Shown here piece after piece: positions 1-6,555 of a stretch of 42,250 nucleotides of DNA (positions are counted from its first letter, which is position 1; every line of letters starts with the position of its first letter). Source of the DNA: Caldilineaceae bacterium SB0661_bin_32 (lineage in GTDB: Bacteria > Chloroflexota > Anaerolineae > Caldilineales > Caldilineaceae); NCBI GenBank assembly GCA_009841235.1, contig VXMH01000059.1:1-42250 (forward strand). The letters run 5' to 3'. Under the pieces are notes generated by a model. It was not told the origin of the DNA, did not search any database, and worked only from the letters and a program-made list of their open reading frames with translations. Position numbers and translations under genes: made by a program.

Positions 1-3
1 GTT

Positions 4-25
4 GGGGGTTGGGTTGTGGGTTGGG
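4..25 (+). other. G-quadruplex-like G-rich run
   Basis: Four runs of three or more G (positions 4-8, 11-13, 18-20 and 23-25) are separated by 2, 4 and 2 bases, which fits the G3+N1-7 quadruplex pattern. It lies at the window edge, upstream of a decayed gene, so its context is cut off. The sequence pattern is direct; any function is unknown. Confidence 0.5.
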
Positions 26-64
26 CAAAAAGGGGACGAAGCGGAGGAGCGCGGACATGGATAA

Positions 65-271
65 GAGAGTTCAGACCACCGGCGAGCAGGGGCCCGCGAA
101 AAGGAACTGAGACGATCGGCGTGGCAAAAGTGGCTGAAGGAGAGCGAAAGACTTAATCAGTTGATACTGGCCGAGACGAAGGGCGTACCTATAGATATTG
201 ATCTGATGCCAGAGGCCGCGCGTGCCGATCTGGAAGCGAGGGACGCAAGAATATCAGGAGGTGATGAGTGA
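65..271 (+). pseudogene. decayed antitoxin-like small gene
   Basis: The frame open from 65 to the TGA at 269-271 reads as a convincing short helical protein: an ARE-KEL-RRS stretch, WQKWLKESERLNQ, a VPIDIDL segment and a charged end with ARADLEARDARI. It has no usable start codon. An ATG at 57 lies in another frame, and loss of one base near 90-100 would explain the break. The style resembles small antitoxins encoded just upstream of PIN-type toxins in Chloroflexi, from memory of such families. A strong ribosome binding site (AGGAGGTG, 256-263) sits at its end before an overlapping ATG at 264. Likely a frameshifted remnant; sequencing error is an alternative. Confidence 0.35.
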
Positions 272-440
272 CAGGGATCTCAGACTGCGTAGGTATAGCG
301 CACGAATGTGGAGACCCGGAATGATGCGGGTCGCGGTCGTATCTTCCTCAAGAGCAGCGTGGCGCTGTCGATTCTTTGGGAAGTCTGTCCCAGATATAGG
401 ACAACTTAGAGCGCCGAGAGCACCCTTCCTTTCAGAGTAG
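264..440 (+). pseudogene. possible remnant of the coupled downstream gene
   Basis: An ATG at 264 overlaps the end of the antitoxin-like frame and follows AGGAGGTG directly, the usual arrangement of a translationally coupled toxin-antitoxin pair. The 58 codons that follow are rich in Arg, Met and Ser and look like a frame that lost its meaning. A more protein-like stretch (GRIFLKSSVALSILWE) appears in another frame from about 299 to 397. I read this as a degraded toxin gene, but no toxin family can be recognised. Confidence 0.2.
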
Positions 441-470
441 GGAAGGTTGTGGCGCCTGAAATTGGTTGCG

Positions 471-1676
471 CTAGACAGACAAAGAGAAGAGCGACATCTG
501 ATGGGCGGGCTGGCGGCCGTTGAGGAGGACGTAGGGGGCTGCCTTTTGTGGTGAGGGGACGCCGAGAGCGCGCAGGTGCTGAAGTTCGGTGACGGTTCCC
601 TGGCTGCGGGCGCGGAGGATGCGGTCGGCGCTCTTGGGGCCGATGCCGGGGACTCGAAGCAGGGCGGCCCTGTCAGCGCGGTTCAGCTCTATGGGCTCGG
701 CGCTCAGGTGAATGTCGGCCCAGGCCTGCTTGGGGTCGACGTCGAGACGGAGGTTCTGGTCGGCGCCAAAGCCGATGTCCTCGGTGTCCCAGTCGTAGTC
801 GCGTAGGAGGAAGCTGGCCTGGTAGAGGCGATGCTGCCGCTTCAGTGAGACTGGCGGCAGGTCTTCGAAGGGTGTGTCAGGCACCGGGAAAAAGGAGGAG
901 TAGTAGACGCGGCTAAGACGGGCTTGGCGATAGAGTTTCTCGCTGAGCGAAATCAGCTCCAGGTCGGTGTCGCCGACCGCGCCGACGACAAACTGGGTGA
1001 CGGAGGAGGCGCGCACGCGTTCGCGGCTGCGGATCTGCTCAGTCCATAGAAGACGCTTCATCAGGTCGTCCCAGAACTCCTTTTTGGGAGCAAGACTGGC
1101 CAGCCTGCCCGGGGTGGCGCCCTCAAGATTGATCGAGACCCGGTCGGCCAGCTGCATGGACCTGCGGACCTGCTCATACTCGCTGCCGGGCATAATTTTG
1201 AGATGAATGTAGCCGGGGTAGTTCTGTTTCTTGCGCAGAATCTCGGCTGTATCGATAATTTTATCCTGGGCTCTGACCCCGCCGCCGATAATGCCGGAGG
1301 AGAGGAAGAGACCGTCGACAAGGCCGGCCTTCTGCATACGCAGGAAGCCATCGGCCAGTTCGTCGGGCTGGAGGGTGAGGCGTTCGGCGCTGCTGCGGCC
1401 GGCGCGGAAGGCGCAGTAGAAGCAGTTGCGCTCGCAGGCGGTGGTCATCATCGTGCGCAATACCGGCTTGGGGCCGCGCGGTGTCGCCACTTTGAAGATG
1501 GAGCGGCGCAGGACGGCGGCATTGCGTTCTCGCCGCGTTGGCTTGGCCGTCGCGGGGGTGAAGCAGTCGGGTCGGGTGGGTTCGGCGTGGGGCGCGTCGC
1601 CGGCCGCTTCAAAGCCGTTGATCTCGCCGATACGGGCGAGCTTTGCCATCGGTTCGAGTTGGATTGAGTAGTTCAT
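471..1676 (-). CDS. radical SAM / helix-hairpin-helix putative DNA modification or repair protein
   Basis: A 401-residue radical SAM protein. The [4Fe-4S] cysteines are C81, C85 and C88 (CX3CX2C, in TACERNCFYCAF). The middle part is an aldolase-class SAM barrel, and the C-terminus holds a helix-hairpin-helix DNA-binding motif (LLRVPGIGPKSADRIL). This matches the family annotated as 'putative DNA modification/repair radical SAM protein', often encoded beside a uracil-DNA-glycosylase-like partner; no such partner is present here. The substrate is unknown. The ATG at 1676 lies six bases after a perfect -10 box, so the mRNA should be leaderless. A second ATG at codon 10 (1649) is the other candidate start. 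The promoter carries an SOS-type palindrome, consistent with a DNA-damage role. Confidence 0.88.
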   Translation of the reverse strand: MNYSIQLEPMAKLARIGEINGFEAAGDAPHAEPTRPDCFTPATAKPTRRERNAAVLRRSIFKVATPRGPKPVLRTMMTTACERNCFYCAFRAGRSSAERLTLQPDELADGFLRMQKAGLVDGLFLSSGIIGGGVRAQDKIIDTAEILRKKQNYPGYIHLKIMPGSEYEQVRRSMQLADRVSINLEGATPGRLASLAPKKEFWDDLMKRLLWTEQIRSRERVRASSVTQFVVGAVGDTDLELISLSEKLYRQARLSRVYYSSFFPVPDTPFEDLPPVSLKRQHRLYQASFLLRDYDWDTEDIGFGADQNLRLDVDPKQAWADIHLSAEPIELNRADRAALLRVPGIGPKSADRILRARSQGTVTELQHLRALGVPSPQKAAPYVLLNGRQPAHQMSLFSLSV

Positions 1677-1682
1677 ACAGGC

Positions 1683-1711
1683 ATTATACGAACTAATGTT
1701 CGATTTGTCAA
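1683..1711 (-). promoter_or_regulatory. sigma70-type promoter of the radical SAM gene
   Basis: On the minus strand TTGACA (1711-1706) and TATAAT (1688-1683) are separated by exactly 17 bases, a perfect consensus promoter. The expected start, about seven bases after the -10 box, is the A of the ATG at 1676, giving a leaderless transcript. The spacer contains the palindrome listed separately. Confidence 0.85.
1689..1702. promoter_or_regulatory. LexA/SOS-box-like operator
   Basis: CGAACTAATGTTCG is a near-perfect palindrome that fits the Gram-positive LexA (DinR) core GAAC-N4-GTTC. It lies entirely between the -35 and -10 boxes, where a bound repressor would block RNA polymerase. It is also 25 bases upstream of dtd on the other strand and could affect both genes. 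The match is direct; repression by LexA is inference, and no lexA gene is in the window. Confidence 0.7.
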
Positions 1712-1726
1712 GGGCCGGGTGAAAAT

Positions 1727-2173
1727 ATGCGGGCGCTAATTCAACGGGTCAGCCGTGCCAGCGTACATGTCGACGGCGCGGAAACTGCCAGCATAGGGCA
1801 GGGATTTCTGGTGCTGCTGGGGGTCGCCGACGACGACGGCGAAGCTGAGGCGGCGTGGCTGGCGCGCAAGATAGCAGGGTTGCGGATGTTTGAGGACGAT
1901 GCCGGCAAGATGAACCTGGGGCTGGCGGATGTGGGGGGCACAGTGCTGGCCGTGAGTCAGTTTACGCTGTACGGAGATGCTCGCAAGGGACGACGACCGA
2001 GTTTCACGCGAGCGGCGCCTCCGGCTCAAGCGCAGGCGCTTTACGATAGCTTCTGCACGTTGTTGGCGGGAGAGGGCGTGCCGGTGAAAAAGGGCGTTTT
2101 CCAGGCGCACATGGAGGTCTCGCTGGTGAACGACGGCCCTGTGACTCTTTGGTTGGAGCAGGAGAGTGGTTAG
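1727..2173 (+). CDS. dtd: D-aminoacyl-tRNA deacylase
   Basis: A 148-residue protein that hydrolyses D-aminoacyl-tRNAs, and Gly-tRNA(Ala), to clear mischarged tRNA in the cytoplasm. The two family signatures are intact: SQFTL at 77-81 and GPVT at 137-140, which form the cross-subunit chiral proofreading site of the dimer. Length is normal for bacterial DTD (about 145-150). The ATG at 1727 follows a weak GGTGAAA ribosome binding site. It is divergent from the radical SAM gene, and the following gene starts 20 bases after it. Confidence 0.96.
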   Translation: MRALIQRVSRASVHVDGAETASIGQGFLVLLGVADDDGEAEAAWLARKIAGLRMFEDDAGKMNLGLADVGGTVLAVSQFTLYGDARKGRRPSFTRAAPPAQAQALYDSFCTLLAGEGVPVKKGVFQAHMEVSLVNDGPVTLWLEQESG

Positions 2174-2192
2174 GGGAAAGAGAGGTGAGAGA

Positions 2193-2819
2193 ATGGCGAG
2201 CAGACTGAGTACAGTGATTGCAGCGGCGCCGGAGACTGATTTGGCGGTGGTGGCGGCGATGGCGGCGCAGTTCGAGAGCTACATTTTGAAGGGACAGGTG
2301 TACAGGACTGTTGTCGTGCCGACACGGGGGGATCACAGAGGGGCCGGGGAGCGCCCGGTCCAGAGCAGCGGCGGGGACGTGCTGGCGCGGCTGCACAAGC
2401 TGGCGGCGCAGTCGGAATCGCTGTCGCCTGAGCAGAGGCAGGCGCTTACGGAGGCCAAGGCCCGGACCGACGCGGCAACCGGTCGACTGCCATCCCATTA
2501 CCAGGCGCTGCTGTTGCGCGAGGCGCGGGCGCGGCTGAACAGTCTGAACTGGTTTCTCGACGATTGCAGTGAGAACCGGCGCGAGTGCCGCGTGCAGTAC
2601 CCTTTTGAGATACGCAACCGGCAGCGGATCGCGGAGATAGGCAAAGCGTTGGAGGCACACAGCGCGGATGCGCTGACGACTCAATTGGCTGCGGTGGACC
2701 AGCGATTGCAGGCGATGCTGACGAGGGGAGAGTTCGTTTGGGAGGCGGCGGTGGCGCACGTCTATCCGCGCGAGGAGTACTGGTATCTTTATGGGTTGCC
2801 GGCCGGACCGGATCCGTGA
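2193..2819 (+). CDS. conserved-looking hypothetical protein
   Basis: I do not recognise this 208-residue protein. It is mostly helical, with an Ala/Arg/Gln-rich central part (residues about 55-120), a Trp-Phe-rich segment (LNSLNWFLDDCSENR) that could pack as a core, and an aromatic C-terminus (VYPREEYWYLYG). No signal peptide or membrane segment is visible. The ATG at 2193 is preferred over an in-frame start at 2166 because GAGGTG lies seven bases before it. It is probably co-transcribed with dtd. It ends facing the methyltransferase gene on the other strand, with 36 bases between. Confidence 0.75.
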   Translation: MASRLSTVIAAAPETDLAVVAAMAAQFESYILKGQVYRTVVVPTRGDHRGAGERPVQSSGGDVLARLHKLAAQSESLSPEQRQALTEAKARTDAATGRLPSHYQALLLREARARLNSLNWFLDDCSENRRECRVQYPFEIRNRQRIAEIGKALEAHSADALTTQLAAVDQRLQAMLTRGEFVWEAAVAHVYPREEYWYLYGLPAGPDP

Positions 2820-2855
2820 CGCCTGGCGGCGTTCGGCGGTTTTAAGATCCTGGAC

Positions 2856-3926
2856 TCAGGCCGGTTTCGGCTGGAGATGGATGGTCACTTCGTTGCGGTT
2901 ATGAAAAAGCTGGCGCGTGTGCAGGATATTGTAGCTTGCTCGCAGAATTGTGCAGGCAGGATCGAGTGCAGCGGCGGTCTTGCCAAGTTTGAGCGTCATC
3001 AGGGCTTCGGCGTGGGGATAGAGAAAGTCGGCGAAGGCGTTCATCAGGCGCGCTGAAGCACGCGCATCCATGCGCATGTCGTTGACGAGAAAATCGAAGG
3101 CATCCGGCCCTTCAGCCAGATATGCCTCGGCGGTCATTTTTTTGTGGCGCACGCCGCGGTCGGCGGCGAGGCGGGGATGCAGCACGGCGGGGTCGACGGC
3201 GGTTACGTACTGCCCCTTCTGGCGCAGGACTCGAGTCCATCCTCCCGGCGCCGCGCCGAGGTCGAGGGCGACGCCGCCGGCGGGCAGGTCGATACGAAAG
3301 GCCTCAAGGGCCTCCAGCATCTTGAACTCAGCCCGGCTGACTTGCTCCTTTTCACGCCGGAAGCGACGCACGCCTCCGGCCCAGTCAGAGAGATTGTGCG
3401 AGGCGAGAGAGAGACCCAAGTAGGCCAGTTGCCTGTGACTCGAGGCAGCTGGCTTTTCTGATCCTGGCCCTTGGTCGAAGGCGGCGCAGACAATCGAAAG
3501 GATCTGGAATGGCTGCCGAACGTTAAGAGGCGAGCTCGCGGCGCGGGCGAGAGCGGCCGAGACGGCTCGGTTGACGTCGAACGGCTTATAGGAAAGTTCG
3601 GCGAGGATGCGGCTCTGGACTGAGAAGCTGACGTCGGGGTCGAGCAGGTCGGCATACTCGGTTACGGCGGCTTCGCTGAGACGCGACAGGTCTCTGGGCG
3701 TGGCGACGAGGGGGATGGTGAGGTCGACCGGGCAGATATGACGTGTAAAGACAGGGGGGTCGTCGATCCAGGTTTCCGCCAGGCCCCAGAAGCCTTCGTC
3801 GCAGTCGGCGAGGTAGACACCGGGCGCGAGTTCGTCGAGGAGCTGGGCGTTGTGGCTGTCGCGTCGAAACTCCTCGAGGGCGAGGTGCATGAAGCCGGGG
3901 TCGGCGGAGAGAAGAAGCTGCGGCAT
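2856..3926 (-). CDS. RlmM-like 23S rRNA ribose methyltransferase (FtsJ fold)
   Basis: A SAM-dependent methyltransferase with an N-terminal region containing a THUMP-like stretch (FSVQSRILAELSYKPFDVN) and a C-terminal FtsJ/RrmJ-type domain. The SAM-binding loop is DLGAAPGGWT. The K-D-K-E tetrad of ribose 2'-O-methyltransferases can be read: K in SRAEFKMLEA, D in FLVNDM, K in LMTLKL and E in RNEVTIHL. Overall this resembles RlmM, which methylates C2498 of E. coli 23S rRNA; the exact target here is inferred. The ATG at 3926 is one base after the purB stop (TGAGATG), so translation is probably coupled to purB. A longer frame to 3992 would overlap purB and is unlikely. Confidence 0.85.
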   Translation of the reverse strand: MPQLLLSADPGFMHLALEEFRRDSHNAQLLDELAPGVYLADCDEGFWGLAETWIDDPPVFTRHICPVDLTIPLVATPRDLSRLSEAAVTEYADLLDPDVSFSVQSRILAELSYKPFDVNRAVSAALARAASSPLNVRQPFQILSIVCAAFDQGPGSEKPAASSHRQLAYLGLSLASHNLSDWAGGVRRFRREKEQVSRAEFKMLEALEAFRIDLPAGGVALDLGAAPGGWTRVLRQKGQYVTAVDPAVLHPRLAADRGVRHKKMTAEAYLAEGPDAFDFLVNDMRMDARASARLMNAFADFLYPHAEALMTLKLGKTAAALDPACTILRASYNILHTRQLFHNRNEVTIHLQPKPA

Positions 3927-3927
3927 C

Positions 3928-5328
3928 TCAGCCGACCGCAGCGCGGATGACAGAAGCGATGTTTTTGGCCCGTTGGGGCGCGTCGCCCACATAGGCTGAC
4001 GCTTGCAACAGGCTGTGGGCGCGCTCCGGAGGTACCAGGTCGGTTATACGCGGGTCCGTCATCAGGTTGTCGACCAGGGGATTGGGCTTTCCTTCCTGCA
4101 AAGCCTTCCAGGCAACCAGGCTCTGTTCGCGAATCAGCTCGTGCAGGTGCTGGCGGTCGCCGCCGGCTTTGACCGCTTCCATGAGCAAACGTTCGGTGGC
4201 GGCGAAGACGCCGTAGTCGCGCAGGTTGCGGGCGGTGGGGCCCGGCCAGACGGTAACGCCTTCAAAGAGCCGCTGACAGCGAATCAGGACTTCGTCGGTC
4301 AGGAGGAAGGCCTCGGGCAGGTAGAGTCGCCGGTTGGCGGAGTCGTCGAGAGTGCGCTCAAGCAGATTGAGAGCGCTGTTGTCCCAGGCGATGCGTGGGA
4401 GGGCCGCGACCTGGCGCGTGAGGCTGTCGATGTTTTCGGCGGCGATGGGGTTGCGCTTGAATGGCATAGCGCTGGACCCGACCTGCTTGGAGCCAAAAGG
4501 TTCGCTCCATTCGCCGAACGGGGGCGACTGGAGGATGCGCAGATCGAATGCGAACTTGTGAAGGCTGGCGCACAACCCGGCAAGAGCATTGACCACGAGC
4601 CAGTCCTGTTTGCGGGGGTAGGTCTGGGTGGCGGCCTCGAACGCGGGCAGATCCAGCTTCTGCATCACCCGTTCTTCGAGCTGGCGGGGGGTGAACTCGC
4701 TGTCGGAGAGAAGCTGGTCGTAGCTGGCGCTGGTTCCGACCGCGCCTTTGATCCCCTTCCCGCGAATATCGTTGCGGACGCGCTGCAGTTCTTCGAGATC
4801 GGCGAGCAGGTCCTGGCCGTGCTGGGCGAAACGGTAGCCGACTGTGGTCGGCTCAGCTGGCTGGATGTGGGTGAAGGCGATGGCGGGCGTGTCGGCATCT
4901 TCTGCGATGCGTGCGGCCAGCGCGGCCAGGGAGCGCTTCAGCCTTTCGATGACCTGGTCGAGGCCAGTGCGCAGGCGCAGGGCATCAACGTTGTCGAGCA
5001 CATCCATCGACGTCGCGCCGAGATGGATGATGGGGCCGCCAACGGGGCACTGCTCCGCGTAGGTGCGGATCTCCGCCATCAGATCGTGGCGGATCTCCTC
5101 TTCAATCTGCTGGGCCCGTTCAATGTCGATGTGGTCCTGGTGCGCGCGCAGGTCGGCAACCTGCATGGCCGTGACCAGCCCGGCCTCGCATTGGGTTTCT
5201 GCCAGCGCCACCCAGACGCGGCGCATGAGGCGGCGCTTTTCAACCTCACTCCAGTTCCGGCGCATGATCTCGCTGCCGTAGCGCCAGGTCAGTGGGGAGA
5301 GGTAGGATTCGTGGGTGAACGTGGTCAT
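3928..5328 (-). CDS. purB: adenylosuccinate lyase
   Basis: A 466-residue member of the fumarase/aspartase superfamily. It acts twice in purine synthesis: SAICAR to AICAR, and adenylosuccinate to AMP. The family signature SSAMPFKRNP is present, with the catalytic-serine loop, and a GATSMDVLDN segment carries other active-site residues. Length is typical (430-480). It is the last purine enzyme of the AMP branch whose first enzyme, purA, lies 5 kb away on the same strand. The upstream 88 bases on the minus strand are polypurine/polypyrimidine-rich and separate it from hepT. Confidence 0.97.
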   Translation of the reverse strand: MTTFTHESYLSPLTWRYGSEIMRRNWSEVEKRRLMRRVWVALAETQCEAGLVTAMQVADLRAHQDHIDIERAQQIEEEIRHDLMAEIRTYAEQCPVGGPIIHLGATSMDVLDNVDALRLRTGLDQVIERLKRSLAALAARIAEDADTPAIAFTHIQPAEPTTVGYRFAQHGQDLLADLEELQRVRNDIRGKGIKGAVGTSASYDQLLSDSEFTPRQLEERVMQKLDLPAFEAATQTYPRKQDWLVVNALAGLCASLHKFAFDLRILQSPPFGEWSEPFGSKQVGSSAMPFKRNPIAAENIDSLTRQVAALPRIAWDNSALNLLERTLDDSANRRLYLPEAFLLTDEVLIRCQRLFEGVTVWPGPTARNLRDYGVFAATERLLMEAVKAGGDRQHLHELIREQSLVAWKALQEGKPNPLVDNLMTDPRITDLVPPERAHSLLQASAYVGDAPQRAKNIASVIRAAVG

Positions 5329-5416
5329 GGGCGTTGACAGCAGGAGAGAGTGAAGAGGAGTGAGGGGTGAGAGTAAACTTCCAAATTCATTGTTCTGCTG
5401 TCCTGCTCTCTTTCTC

Positions 5417-5896
5417 TCATTTTGCCGGCCTTATTTGGTCCAGGAATTCGGTTATATCTCGGTGCAGTAAACTGTGCACCTGCCGCGTCCTCTGAAGATT
5501 GGACTGAAGCAGACCTGGATCGACTGAGGTCATATAGGCGTGGCGAAAGAAGTGACGGAATCCGCGCAGAGCGTCGAGAAGGAGAAACGTCTCCTTGGAC
5601 AAAGGAGCGGGGCGCACACCAGGGACTGGTAGGGTCATTCTATGAAGCAAAGCGGCATGCCAGCGGGTTACATCGCTGATCTGATTTTCAAAGTGGGCGG
5701 CTATCAGACGAAGGAGTTCTTCGATGGCATTGTAAGTGTTGTGAATCTGAAAAGCCATGCTTTCCAACTGCATATCGGGAGCCTCATCAGCATTGAAGTC
5801 CTGTGACCGGTCTTGCACCCTTGCAATGGCATCGTCGATATTCGCGAGCTGTGCAGCAATGTCTGATTCGAGGATTAGGAACTCTTGGGCGTCCAA
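5417..5896 (-). CDS. hepT: HEPN-domain ribonuclease toxin, HepT-like
   Basis: A 159-residue all-helical HEPN protein. Its catalytic motif RX4HXY is intact: R114, H119 and Y121 in FRHFFRHAY, the RNase/target residues of HepT toxins. It overlaps the upstream nucleotidyltransferase gene by 22 bases, the typical order and coupling of mntA-hepT (type VII) modules. In characterised pairs MntA neutralises HepT by adding AMP to the motif tyrosine; that is family knowledge, inferred here. It is somewhat longer than many HepT proteins (about 110-140). Confidence 0.85.
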   Translation of the reverse strand: MDAQEFLILESDIAAQLANIDDAIARVQDRSQDFNADEAPDMQLESMAFQIHNTYNAIEELLRLIAAHFENQISDVTRWHAALLHRMTLPVPGVRPAPLSKETFLLLDALRGFRHFFRHAYMTSVDPGLLQSNLQRTRQVHSLLHRDITEFLDQIRPAK

Positions 5897-6228
5897 GGCA
5901 CTCCCTCCCGACGGATACGGTCGGCAAATGGGACGACGGAAAGGTCGACCAGATCGACGTCCCGTTCCAGCAGTGACGAAAATCGCCCGATGGCCTCGGT
6001 CAGCAGTTCGGGGCGGCTGGTCTCGATAGCGATGTCGACGTCTGAATGCTCGCGGAATCGGCGAGGCTGCGCCAAGGAACCAAAAATGTAGGCGGAACGG
6101 ATGCCGAAATGACAGCTGTGCTTGTCGAGAAGGGAAATGGTCTGCGCGAAGAGACGCTTCCGCTCCTCCTCCAAGCGTTTGGAGCGCCGCTCGATTGCTT
6201 CGTCTAAAACGCTGGTATCAAAAGGCAT
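5875..6228 (-). CDS. mntA: minimal nucleotidyltransferase antitoxin, MntA-like
   Basis: A 117-residue minimal nucleotidyltransferase. The polymerase-beta-type motif GS-X-DXD is present as G50-S51, with D63 and D65 (GSLAQPRRFREHSDVDIAI). The spacing is eleven residues rather than the ten of the usual GSX10DXD motif. The N-terminal 30 residues are a charged helix. The gene is first in the module and overlaps hepT by 22 bases, so it should act as the antitoxin that modifies HepT. No strong ribosome binding site precedes the ATG. The 20 codons upstream read as the tail of another frame ending six bases before this ATG. Confidence 0.85.
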   Translation of the reverse strand: MPFDTSVLDEAIERRSKRLEEERKRLFAQTISLLDKHSCHFGIRSAYIFGSLAQPRRFREHSDVDIAIETSRPELLTEAIGRFSSLLERDVDLVDLSVVPFADRIRREGVPWTPKSS

Positions 6229-6555
6229 TTGTTAGAACCCATACTGGGCCAGAACAGTATCTACACGGCGCGAGCGGTAGTGGGCATTCGGACGACACGT
6301 GAGTTACAGAAAAATCGCCAACGCCTTCCAGACTCGAAGGGAAACACAGAAGCTCCTGACATTATCGCCTTTTGAAAGCCTCATTCCAAATGTCTGCGGG
6401 AGCAAGTCGGTGGATTCTGATCCCAGGGAATCTCTCTTGGTCTACCGCGTGCCGGTGCATGTCGCTCCTGAACAAGTGGGAACTGTTGAACACTTGAATT
6501 CGCGAACAAGCAAAGGAAACCAAGGCAATTGCCGAAGCGCCGCGAGTATTACCAT
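6229..6555. other. intergenic stretch, no supported gene
   Basis: 327 bases between mntA and the ABC transporter gene, both on the minus strand. I see no protein of known type on either strand. On the minus strand a 22-codon open tail runs down to a TAA six bases before the mntA ATG (ending VDTVLAQYGF), which may be the end of a lost gene. A plus-strand frame at 6299-6598 has no ribosome binding site and composition unlike a protein. Confidence 0.5.

Noticed and set aside
4003..5337. 444-residue open frame on the plus strand
   Set aside because: It lies opposite purB, whose motifs and length are complete; the frame is open only because of high GC and has no family features.
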